Assembly: GCA_964635545.1 (NCBI GenBank)
Contig: CAZWOA010000074.1
Location: 1 to 15,429, forward strand
Origin: JAGPIS01 sp964635545
GTDB lineage: Bacteria; Bacteroidota; Bacteroidia; Bacteroidales; Marinilabiliaceae
Length of the DNA: 15,429 nt
Direction of reading: 5' to 3'
Numbering within the stretch: position 1 is the first letter of the stretch; the number at the start of each line of letters is the position of its first letter. The position numbers and the translations under genes were made by a program. Below the pieces are notes generated by a model. The model did no database searches and had not been told where the DNA came from. It saw nothing but the letters and a program-made list of their open reading frames with translations. This document shows positions 6,880 through 13,716 of this stretch, piece by piece.

Positions 6880-8249
6880 TGAGGAAGATACCACTTCATG
6901 TTAAGATTGTAGCAGGACTGGTGCTGGGTGTGTTATGGGCAGTTGTCTCAGGCCATTTTGGGTTAGCTGCTTTTACCGCCAACTGGATAGCTCCTTGGGG
7001 AAGAATATTTATCAATCTTCTGAAGCTTATAGCAGTGCCTCTTATAATTTTTTCAATAATTAGTGGTGTAGCCTCACTTGGCAATCCTAAAGAGCTTGGA
7101 AGAATAGGGCTTTCGGCTATTTTGCTCTTTATAACTACTTCAATTTTTGCTGTTTGCGTAGGTTTGGGTATGGGTTTGCTGATTAAGCCCGGTAAATATG
7201 TTGATGATAATATATTAAAGGAGAATAGACGACAATATGAGCAGTGGTGTATGGTTAATAATCAGTTGCCTGCCGATGGGAAATTGTTATTCTCCAATAA
7301 CGAAGATTCTTCTAATTATATAGCTGGTTATGATGTGGATAGTTCACTTTTTGAGAGTGCAAAAGCACAAAAAGAGTCCACTCCGCTAAGTTTTGTAGAA
7401 GATCTTTTCCCCGATAATATTATCTCTGCCATGTCGGATAACCGTAATATGTTGAAAATAATTATGTTCGGGCTAATATTCGGTATAGCGATACTCTATG
7501 TGCCGTCAGAGAAAACAGCTGTGGTACGTGCTTTTTTCGACGGAGGGGCACTTATCGTGATGAAGATGGTGGATTTAATAATGTTGGGTGCCCCATTTTT
7601 TGTGTTTGCTTTAATGGCAGGGGTTATTAACGATATGACGGGTAACGATGTTTTAAAGATAATCGAGGTGTTTAAAGGCTTGGGTGCCTATGCAATAGCT
7701 GTAGTTCTTGGGTTATTCATTGTTATAGCAATAGTATATCCAGCATACCAGAAGCTGTTTCTTAAAAATCACTCCATTATAAAGTTTTATAGAGCTATTG
7801 CACCGGCACAACTACTTGCTTTTTCATCCAGTTCGAGTGCTGCCACTCTACCGGTTACTCTCGATTGTGCCGAGGAAAACCTGAAAATTTCACCTCAGGT
7901 ATCATCTTTTGTATTGCCCATAGGAGCTACCATAAATATGGATGGCAGTAGTCTGTATCTTGCAGTTGCAGCACTTTTTACCGCTCAGATCCACATGGTC
8001 GATCTATCTTTTATACAGATGATGATAATAATGCTTACATGTTTGTTGGGCAGTATTGGCGCAGCTGCTGTGCCTGGTGCCGCTGTGGTTATGCTTATGG
8101 TGGTGCTTAGCAGTGTTGGGCTAAATCCTGCATGGGTGGCAATCGTGTTGCCAGTTGACCGTATTCTGGATATGACCCGCACTGTGGTTAATGTAACTGG
8201 CGATTTAACTGTAGCTACAATTATCGATAGACGGTTTTTTAAAGGATAG
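6879..8249 (+). CDS. Dicarboxylate/amino acid:cation symporter (DAACS family)
   Basis: This 456-residue membrane protein belongs to the GltP/GltPh/EAAT fold. The transport-domain landmarks are clear: a serine-rich HP1 tip SSSSSAATLPVT (about 316-327), NMDGSS (353-358) in TM7, a PGAAVV segment in HP2, and DMTRTVVNVTGD (431-442) in TM8. Asp431, Arg434, Thr435, Asn438 and Asp442 line up with GltPh D394, R397, T398, N401 and D405. The arginine predicts an acidic substrate such as glutamate, aspartate or a C4-dicarboxylate, carried in with Na+ or H+. The protein is longer than GltPh because of a roughly 70-residue polar stretch (about 104-180) between TM3 and TM4. Its ATG overlaps the aroC stop by one base. 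No terminator is obvious downstream. Confidence 0.93.
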   Translation: MRKIPLHVKIVAGLVLGVLWAVVSGHFGLAAFTANWIAPWGRIFINLLKLIAVPLIIFSIISGVASLGNPKELGRIGLSAILLFITTSIFAVCVGLGMGLLIKPGKYVDDNILKENRRQYEQWCMVNNQLPADGKLLFSNNEDSSNYIAGYDVDSSLFESAKAQKESTPLSFVEDLFPDNIISAMSDNRNMLKIIMFGLIFGIAILYVPSEKTAVVRAFFDGGALIVMKMVDLIMLGAPFFVFALMAGVINDMTGNDVLKIIEVFKGLGAYAIAVVLGLFIVIAIVYPAYQKLFLKNHSIIKFYRAIAPAQLLAFSSSSSAATLPVTLDCAEENLKISPQVSSFVLPIGATINMDGSSLYLAVAALFTAQIHMVDLSFIQMMIIMLTCLLGSIGAAAVPGAAVVMLMVVLSSVGLNPAWVAIVLPVDRILDMTRTVVNVTGDLTVATIIDRRFFKG

Positions 8250-8273
8250 TTAGAAAAAATAATTATGGGCAAA

Positions 8274-8330
8274 GTCTTTCCGACCGTAGGGAGGAATCTT
8301 TAAAGTCTCAATGACAGATTTACCCTCCTA
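8274..8330. repeat. Degenerate palindromic (REP-like) intergenic element
   Basis: GGAGGAATCT (8290-8299) can pair with AGATT (8316-8320) plus CCTCC (8324-8328), leaving a 3-base bulge. The perfect palindrome CTTTAAAG (8298-8305) lies in the loop side. The left part, GTCTTTCCGACC onward (8274-), resembles the GTCATTCCGA... dispersed palindromes that I recall from many bacterial genomes; the right arm appears decayed. No T run follows, so a simple terminator is unlikely. The resemblance is from memory and is not verified. Confidence 0.4.
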
Positions 8331-8404
8331 TCTTCAATACATCATTATAAAAACTTTGGGTATATACTATAAATGAACATTTCACTGTTGGGAGGTTTGG
8401 GTGG

Positions 8405-8430
8405 AAGTGTTTAGAAAGTGTTTAGAAAGT
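8405..8430. repeat. Short 11-bp tandem repeat
   Basis: The unit GTGTTTAGAAA occurs twice in direct succession (8407-8417 and 8418-8428). Period-11 identity extends from 8405 to 8430, about 2.4 copies. It lies in the convergent gap between the symporter and the methyltransferase (8250-8525). The rest of that gap is AT-rich, with T runs at 8469-8475 and 8489-8496, and I see no gene in it. Confidence 0.7.
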
Positions 8431-8525
8431 ATTGATTGTTAGTGTTTTAACTAATTTATGTGTCGGTGTTTTTTTCGTGAATTAATGTTTTTTTTCATGC
8501 TAAAGTTGAGTTAGTAGTTTGATAA

Positions 8526-9719
8526 TTACAATGTTTTCCTGCATCTGATTATAACTTTTTTATTGTCGTTTAGTGTGGTTGCAAAAAGATAGTCATTACC
8601 TCCCTCTTTGATGTTTAGTTTTTTGCGCAACTCATTTACGCTGCTCGGGTAGTTGCGAATGGTAATATTGGCAGTGGGCGAAAGTTTTTTCAGCTCTTTA
8701 ATATCATTTTTTGATGATGTGTGGACTGTAAGCACTTCAAATGCCCTTCCCGGGAAATCATCAATAATCTTTTCTGATGTATATAAGTGGCTCTGAGGGT
8801 GTAGTTTAGCTATCCCGAAATGTGTGGCAACAAGCTTAAATGCACCTGCTTTCATCACCGAGCTGTTGGGCTCATAGAGGTATTTTTGTGGTGATGATGC
8901 GTAATTGCATTGTGCGTTTTGCTCATCATCACGATTAAAAACGAATATCTGCTCCCTCTTTGATGAATTTAGGTTTACGCACCGTACTATTATAGGTTTA
9001 TCTGCACTATTGTCAGAAATAAAAAGTAGCTCTTTGCACTCATTATCAACCGATATCACATGTATCTCCTTTGTTTTGGGCATTCCTTTTAGTGCAAGCG
9101 AAATATCGAGCATTGGGCTTAGTTTTACCATCAAGTTGTCGCACTTTGAGATCAGAAGGCCGTAAATTTTGGTAATGTCGGGCTGGCAATCCTCCAGAAG
9201 AACAGTTTTTCCACCTTTTTCGTTTCGTCGTGCCGGGTCGATATATATCCAGCTTTGTGGCTCCATCGTTTCGAGGTGGTCATTGGCATTGCTGTTTATT
9301 GCAGAGAAGTTGTTGATTTTCAGTTCGTTGAAGTTGTGATTTGCTATGTTGCATAGAACCTCTTGCTGTTCTACGTATGTTGATTGGTTAAAGGCAGAAC
9401 TCATAAATGCAAAGTCAACGCCAAAACCACCTGTAAGGTCGGTCAGTGAGCTGCCGCTGCATAGTGATGCCTTGTAGCCTGCAGTGGCCTCCGATGAGCA
9501 TTGCTCCATCGAAAGATGTGCCGGAAATATCAGTGATGAATTGCTCCACGACGGAATCTTTTTTGTAGTAGCCTGGTAGCCTGCAATTTGTGTAAGTACA
9601 TATTCGCGGTCAATTTCTGTGCGGCCGGCAATGGTAAGTGCTAGTTTGCGCACATCATCATTGCGGTGTAGCTCAATAAATTCGTGTTCTGCTTTATTGT
9701 TATTAGGTGCTGAAATCAT
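8526..9719 (-). CDS. PG_1098-like class I SAM-dependent methyltransferase with THUMP-like C-terminal domain
   Basis: This 397-residue protein resembles a Bacteroidota family typified by Porphyromonas PG_1098. It has an N-terminal helical/ferredoxin-like region (about 1-85), a Rossmann methyltransferase core with the SAM-binding motif DLTGGFGVD (94-102), and the catalytic-type motif IDPARR (160-165). The C-terminal domain (about 320-397) carries the family pattern of FPGRAFEV followed by a strand region ending in IIRCRK. By analogy with other DPA/DPP-containing enzymes it probably methylates a nucleic acid, possibly tRNA or rRNA, but the substrate is unknown. The ATG at 9719 is preferred over an in-frame ATG at 9776: a -7 box lies between them (9731-9724), and the extra 19 residues would be hydrophobic and atypical. 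It is divergent from the chemoreceptor gene. Confidence 0.82.
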   Translation of the reverse strand: MISAPNNNKAEHEFIELHRNDDVRKLALTIAGRTEIDREYVLTQIAGYQATTKKIPSWSNSSLIFPAHLSMEQCSSEATAGYKASLCSGSSLTDLTGGFGVDFAFMSSAFNQSTYVEQQEVLCNIANHNFNELKINNFSAINSNANDHLETMEPQSWIYIDPARRNEKGGKTVLLEDCQPDITKIYGLLISKCDNLMVKLSPMLDISLALKGMPKTKEIHVISVDNECKELLFISDNSADKPIIVRCVNLNSSKREQIFVFNRDDEQNAQCNYASSPQKYLYEPNSSVMKAGAFKLVATHFGIAKLHPQSHLYTSEKIIDDFPGRAFEVLTVHTSSKNDIKELKKLSPTANITIRNYPSSVNELRKKLNIKEGGNDYLFATTLNDNKKVIIRCRKTL

Positions 9720-9723
9720 CAGG

Positions 9724-9731
9724 CAAAAATA
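9724..9731 (-). promoter_or_regulatory. -7 box directly before the PG_1098-like gene (possible leaderless start)
   Basis: On the minus strand TATTTTTG (9731-9724) matches TAnnTTTG. Only four bases separate it from the ATG at 9719. With the usual 5-7 base distance to the start site, transcription would begin at or within a base or two of the ATG. No TTG is found at the normal spacing upstream, which lowers confidence. Confidence 0.42.
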
Positions 9732-9820
9732 TAAAATTATCTGTTGCGATGTTAATAAATACTTTAAATGAAACAATAATTGGACTTTTTGCGTAAAGGT
9801 GCAAAGGTCTAACCTAAAAG

Positions 9821-10939
9821 ATGATTAAATATATGGGAATTATTGTTACAGAGGTATTGGTTTTGTTGGGATTTATTCCTGTTGCTTGGTTTTTACTAAA
9901 GCTTATTTTCAAAAAATCGATAATGTTTAAGTTCAGTTTTATAACTGTGGCTTTTACTCTTTTTGTTAGTTTTATGAGTACCATCGAGGCTCATTTGGGC
10001 GGTTCAACCCAATTTATTACCACTCCTGTAAATCTTATTGTAGGTGTATTGGTATATGCATATCTGAATAAATCGCTACGTAAGCCACTTGAAAAGTCAT
10101 TATCGCAAGTAAAAGAACTGTCAGAAGGTAATTTGACAATAAATTTTGAGCTAAGTAAGGAGACACACGAACTTGCAGCATTAAATAATTCGCTTTCAAA
10201 TCTTGCCCAAGTTCTAAAAAGAATTGTTACTGATGTAAGCGATAATTCCGACAAACTTCTTAATGCCAGTCATCAGGTGAGCAGTGCATCGCAACAGCTT
10301 TCGGAAGGTGCCAATGAGCAGGCCAGTTCACTCGAAGAGATATCATCTACAATGGAAGAGATATCATCCAATATTGAACAGAATAGTTTTAATGCATCGC
10401 AGACTGAAGAGATTTCTAATGAGGCTTATAACAGTGTGCGAATTGTGGCCGAAAAGTCGCATAAAGCGGTGGAGGCAAGTAATAATATTTCGGAGAAGAT
10501 TCAGTTTATCAACGAAATTGTAGCACAAACTAACATACTTGCGCTTAATGCTGCTGTTGAAGCGGCGCGTGCAGGTGAGCATGGGCGAGGGTTTGCCGTG
10601 GTTGCTGCCGAGGTGCGCAAACTGGCCGAGAGAAGTAGGGTTGCTGCTCAAGAGATTTTGGTTGTGGCCGAAGAGAGTTATACGCTTTCCAATGAAGCCG
10701 GTGATTTGATAGCAGAGACTTTCCCCAAAATAGAGGAGACTACCGGGCTAATTTCTGAAATTGCAGCAACAAGTATGGAGCAAAATAATGGTGCAATGCA
10801 GGTTAATAATGCTATTCAGCAACTTAATGGTGTTACACAGCAAAATGCTTCTGCAAGTGAGCAGCTGGCTTCTAAAGCCCAAGAGCTTGAAGGTAGTGCC
10901 GAGTTGATGAAAAAGGCAATTTCGTTTTTCAAAATCTGA
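9821..10939 (+). CDS. Methyl-accepting chemotaxis protein without a periplasmic sensor domain
   Basis: This 372-residue protein has three hydrophobic segments (about 5-29, 36-52 and 67-82), a HAMP-like linker (about 83-140), and a long coiled-coil cytoplasmic MCP signalling domain to the C-terminus. The highly conserved hairpin tip is at 232-272 (EIVAQTNILALNAAVEAARAG, then HGRGFAVVAAEVRKLAERS), which normally contacts CheA and CheW. There is no room for a periplasmic ligand domain between the membrane segments, so it may sense through the membrane, through the cytoplasm or via a partner. It also lacks a C-terminal NWETF-type CheR/CheB tether and ends MKKAISFFKI. No cheA, cheW, cheR, cheB or cheY lies in the window. 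The ATG at 9821 is used; M5 (9833) is an alternative. An inverted repeat follows at 10944-10998. Confidence 0.93.
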   Translation: MIKYMGIIVTEVLVLLGFIPVAWFLLKLIFKKSIMFKFSFITVAFTLFVSFMSTIEAHLGGSTQFITTPVNLIVGVLVYAYLNKSLRKPLEKSLSQVKELSEGNLTINFELSKETHELAALNNSLSNLAQVLKRIVTDVSDNSDKLLNASHQVSSASQQLSEGANEQASSLEEISSTMEEISSNIEQNSFNASQTEEISNEAYNSVRIVAEKSHKAVEASNNISEKIQFINEIVAQTNILALNAAVEAARAGEHGRGFAVVAAEVRKLAERSRVAAQEILVVAEESYTLSNEAGDLIAETFPKIEETTGLISEIAATSMEQNNGAMQVNNAIQQLNGVTQQNASASEQLASKAQELEGSAELMKKAISFFKI

Positions 10940-10943
10940 TATA

Positions 10944-10998
10944 GATGCAATAGGAATTAATGGTTTGTTGTTGCTTTTTAATTCCTTACTTTTGCATC
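10944..10998. repeat. Inverted repeat enclosing the importer promoter
   Basis: GATGCAA (10944-10950) and AGGAATTAA (10952-10960) pair exactly with TTAATTCCT (10978-10986) and TTGCATC (10992-10998). That gives 16 paired bases, a 17-base loop and an asymmetric interior bulge. It begins 5 bases after the chemoreceptor stop. It could act as a weak terminator for the chemoreceptor, as a regulator binding site, or both. There is no clean T run after the outer stem. Confidence 0.7.
10964..10994 (+). promoter_or_regulatory. Bacteroidota-type promoter for the ABC importer operon
   Basis: TTTG (10964-10967) is followed after 19 bases by TACTTTTG (10987-10994). The -33 element lies in the loop of the inverted repeat and the -7 box in its right arm. 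The predicted start near 11001 leaves a leader of about 52 bases before the ATG at 11053, too short for a cobalamin riboswitch. Confidence 0.75.
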
Positions 10999-11052
10999 TT
11001 TATATCGGATGTGTTGCACCGCAATATATCTGTTAATTAAATTTTTACGGTT

Positions 11053-11865
11053 ATGTTGCGTTTTTCTATAATTATATCTTTTTTGCTGATTGGCTTATTG
11101 TCATCGGCAACACGTATTGTTTCGCTGGTGCCATCTGTAACATATAATCTGCTGATGCTCAATGCTGATGCCGATATTGTGGGACGTACAACTTACTGCC
11201 CTGGCGTGAAGCCCGATAATAGTAATGTGGTAGGATCTGTTATAGATGTAAATATCGAAAAAATTGTTTCGTTGAAGCCCGATGTGGTGTTTGCAATGGA
11301 ACTTACCAGTGTTAACGTAATCAATTCGTTACGTAAGTTAGGTTTAAATGTGGTAGTATATCCAACACCCCGAAATTTCGATGAGATTTGCAAGCAATTG
11401 ATTGATATGGGTAAACTTACGGGGCGTGTGGAGTTGGCTCAGCAAATTGTGGCTGATGAGCGTGCAAAACTGAATGACATCCTTAGTAGGGTAAGTAATA
11501 AAACGGGCTATAATATTTTCTTCGAAATAGGAGCAAAGCCGCTTTTTGGAGTTCTTCCAGGAACTTATATGAATGATTTTATCACCATGCTTGGTGGAAA
11601 TAATATACTTGTGGAAGGTAAAGGCGGTGCTGTGTCGCGCGAGCATGTACTTAAAAGTCGCCCCGATGTTATTATCATTACCGATATGGGAATTGTAGGC
11701 GATGAAGAGGCTGCCCAATGGAAGCTTTTCAAACAGTTGCCGGCCGTTAAAAATAATCGTATCATAATTGTGAGTGCTGATGAGTCGTGCTGTCCCACTC
11801 CATATTTCTTCACTAAGACGCTTGGCATTCTGGCCGATGAGCTTTACGGAACTTCAAATAATTAA
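11053..11865 (+). CDS. ABC transporter substrate-binding protein, BtuF/FecB-like
   Basis: This 270-residue protein has an N-terminal hydrophobic signal segment (about 3-18) and then a periplasmic binding protein of the BtuF/FhuD type (Peripl_BP_2). Recognisable features are the first strand RIVSLVPSVTYNLLML, the motif VGSVIDVNIEKIVSLKPDVV that matches the BtuF/FecB lobe-1 pattern, and LKSRPDVIIITD in lobe 2. Such proteins bind vitamin B12, iron-siderophores or haem and deliver them to an inner-membrane permease. There is no lipobox cysteine, so it is probably a soluble periplasmic protein. It is the first gene of a three-gene importer operon with its own promoter inside an inverted repeat. 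The absence of a cobalamin riboswitch means B12 cannot be preferred over iron-siderophore from the leader. Confidence 0.88.
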   Translation: MLRFSIIISFLLIGLLSSATRIVSLVPSVTYNLLMLNADADIVGRTTYCPGVKPDNSNVVGSVIDVNIEKIVSLKPDVVFAMELTSVNVINSLRKLGLNVVVYPTPRNFDEICKQLIDMGKLTGRVELAQQIVADERAKLNDILSRVSNKTGYNIFFEIGAKPLFGVLPGTYMNDFITMLGGNNILVEGKGGAVSREHVLKSRPDVIIITDMGIVGDEEAAQWKLFKQLPAVKNNRIIIVSADESCCPTPYFFTKTLGILADELYGTSNN

Positions 11866-11874
11866 TTGGTAGGG

Positions 11875-12882
11875 ATGAGTCGTTCGTTAAAGTGGTCGTT
11901 AACCCTGCTTATAATGATTGTGGTGCTGATATCGGCAGTAATATGGTCATTATCAACCGGTGAGGTGTCAATATCTGTTTTTGATCTGCCCAATATTATT
12001 TCCGACCCCGAAAGTATGGAGTATATGATATTGATGCACATACGTTTACCGCGTATCTTGCTGGCAATGTCGGTGGGTGGCTCACTGTCGCTGGCCGGTG
12101 CCGTGATGCAGGGCATCTTCCGTAATCCGCTTGTAGAGCCCTATACTTTAGGCATTTCAGGCGGTGCAGCTTTGGGCGTGTCGTTGGCAATTGTGGCAGG
12201 ATTGGTGCAAACGCTGGGTTTCATCACTTTGCCATTCTTCGGCTTTATGGGTGCTGCTGCCACTATCTTTGTGGTGTTTACATTCAGCCGTATGCGCAGT
12301 GGTATCAATATTCACAATATGCTGCTTGTGGGTATTATGATCAGTTTTGTGGCTTCGGCACTGATGATGCTGATGATGAGCATCACCACACGAGACAATA
12401 TGAACCACATCATGTTCTGGACCATGGGCTCGCTCGATCAGCCCGATTTCAGACTTGTAATAATGTCGATGGCGGTTGCGCTGACAGGATTGGTTGTCTC
12501 ATATATTTTTGTTCATACGCTAAATGCCCTCAGACTTGGCGAGAGTAAGGCCCGCTACCTGGGGCTAAACGTGAAAAGTTCGGTGCGGATACTGTTCTTC
12601 ACGGCTTCCATGCTCACGGGCGTAAGTGTTGCCGTTGCCGGAATAATAGGCTTTGTGGGATTGGTAATTCCACATATTGTGCGCATGATCGGTGGCAATG
12701 ACCACCGTATGCTGCTGATAGGCTCATTCCTTGGTGGTGCTGCATTTCTTGCTATATGCGATACTTTGTCGCGCATAGTTATCGCACCCAACGAACTGCC
12801 CATCGGGGTGATTACTGGTATTGCAGGTGGTGTGGTTTTCATTGGTGTGATGATGCAAAACCGAAAAAAAAGATATGCCTGA
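11875..12882 (+). CDS. ABC transporter permease, BtuC/FecCD family
   Basis: This 335-residue integral membrane protein has the size of BtuC/FecCD permeases, which form a homodimer with about ten membrane helices each. Characteristic stretches are HIRLPRILLAMSVGGSLSLAGAVMQG near the first third, NPLVEPYTLGISGGAALGV after it, and GIIGFVGLVIPHIVRMIGGNDHR in the last third, which contains the coupling loop to the ATPase. It imports the ligand delivered by the upstream binding protein. The ATG at 11875 is chosen because it starts a normal N-terminus (MSRSLKWSLTLL); a TTG at 11866 would add three residues. It begins 9 bases after the stop of the binding-protein gene, and AGGG at 11871-11874 is a rudimentary ribosome site. 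It belongs to the same operon as the ATPase gene 27 bases downstream. Confidence 0.93.
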   Translation: MSRSLKWSLTLLIMIVVLISAVIWSLSTGEVSISVFDLPNIISDPESMEYMILMHIRLPRILLAMSVGGSLSLAGAVMQGIFRNPLVEPYTLGISGGAALGVSLAIVAGLVQTLGFITLPFFGFMGAAATIFVVFTFSRMRSGINIHNMLLVGIMISFVASALMMLMMSITTRDNMNHIMFWTMGSLDQPDFRLVIMSMAVALTGLVVSYIFVHTLNALRLGESKARYLGLNVKSSVRILFFTASMLTGVSVAVAGIIGFVGLVIPHIVRMIGGNDHRMLLIGSFLGGAAFLAICDTLSRIVIAPNELPIGVITGIAGGVVFIGVMMQNRKKRYA

Positions 12883-12909
12883 AAACATAAATAAATTATT
12901 GATTTGCTG

Positions 12910-13716
12910 ATGCTTAGTATAAGAAATCTCTCATGTGGCTATCCTGGGTCGTTCAAAATATCGGGAATTTCGTTTTCAATTGAAAAAGGAATGCTGGCCG
13001 GTATCATTGGTCCCAACGGTTCGGGGAAATCTACACTTCTGAAGGGGCTTCTTGGTGATTTGCCACTTAGCGAAGGTGAGCTTCTTCTTCAGGGAGAACC
13101 ACTTAACGGGATGAAAAACAGGCTTAAAGCTCAGCGAGTGGCCGTAGTGTCGCAACATATTGAGCAGGCCGACATCAGTGTGGGCGATTATGTGCTTATG
13201 GGGCGAATGCCATACAAGGAGCTGTTCCAGTTCTTTGAGTCGGATAAGGATATGGAAATAGCACGTTACTACATGGAACTTACCGGCGTATGGCACCTTA
13301 AAGATAAGATGCTCAGTCAGTTGAGCGGTGGCGAGCAGCAGCTGGCAGCCATAGCCCGTGCCCTCACGCAGGAGCCCGACCTGCTACTTTTGGACGAGCC
13401 CACATCACATCTTGATATTACCCATCAGTCGCATATTCTTAACCTTATTCAGCAGCTAAATGAAGAACTACAATTAACGGTACTCATTGTTATTCATGAT
13501 CTTAACCTTGCTGCAGAGTATTGCGATTACCTTGTGCTTATGAAGCGTGGCGGCATTTATGCGCAAGGCACACCCAGTAAGGTACTCACTTACACCAATA
13601 TTGAAGAGGTGTATAAAACGGTTGTTGTCACCGTAAATAATCCACTTTCGGGTAAGCCTGCAATATTCCTTGTGTCGGATAGGGTGAAGAAAAAGAATGC
13701 ATTAGCCGATAGCTGA
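12910..13716 (+). CDS. ABC transporter ATP-binding protein, BtuD/FecE-like
   Basis: This 268-residue ATPase has all the nucleotide-binding motifs in order: Walker A GPNGSGKST (34-42), a Q-loop region around VSQH, signature LSGGEQQ (138-144), Walker B LLLLDEP (158-164) with catalytic Glu163, and the switch His196 in VIHDLN. It drives the permease by ATP hydrolysis on the cytoplasmic face. The ATG at 12910 is chosen; a TTG two codons earlier (12904) is a poorer start. It is the last gene of the importer operon. Its final residues ALADS and the TGA stop overlap the heptanucleotide repeat array that begins at 13703: units one and two of the array encode the last codons and supply the stop. The core enzyme is intact, so the repeat affects only the extreme C-terminus. 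Confidence 0.93.
   Translation: MLSIRNLSCGYPGSFKISGISFSIEKGMLAGIIGPNGSGKSTLLKGLLGDLPLSEGELLLQGEPLNGMKNRLKAQRVAVVSQHIEQADISVGDYVLMGRMPYKELFQFFESDKDMEIARYYMELTGVWHLKDKMLSQLSGGEQQLAAIARALTQEPDLLLLDEPTSHLDITHQSHILNLIQQLNEELQLTVLIVIHDLNLAAEYCDYLVLMKRGGIYAQGTPSKVLTYTNIEEVYKTVVVTVNNPLSGKPAIFLVSDRVKKKNALADS

Noticed and set aside
9720..9776. Upstream ATG at 9776 as the start of the PG_1098-like methyltransferase
   Set aside because: It would place the start before the -7 box at 9731-9724 and add a hydrophobic stretch not expected in a cytoplasmic methyltransferase.
10999..11052. Cobalamin riboswitch upstream of the importer
   Set aside because: The leader is about 50 bases, while the B12 element needs roughly 200, and no B12-box-like sequence is visible.
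11344..11718. Minus-strand open frame of 124 codons opposite the binding-protein gene
   Set aside because: It is antisense to the BtuF-like gene, has no promoter, and no recognisable domain.
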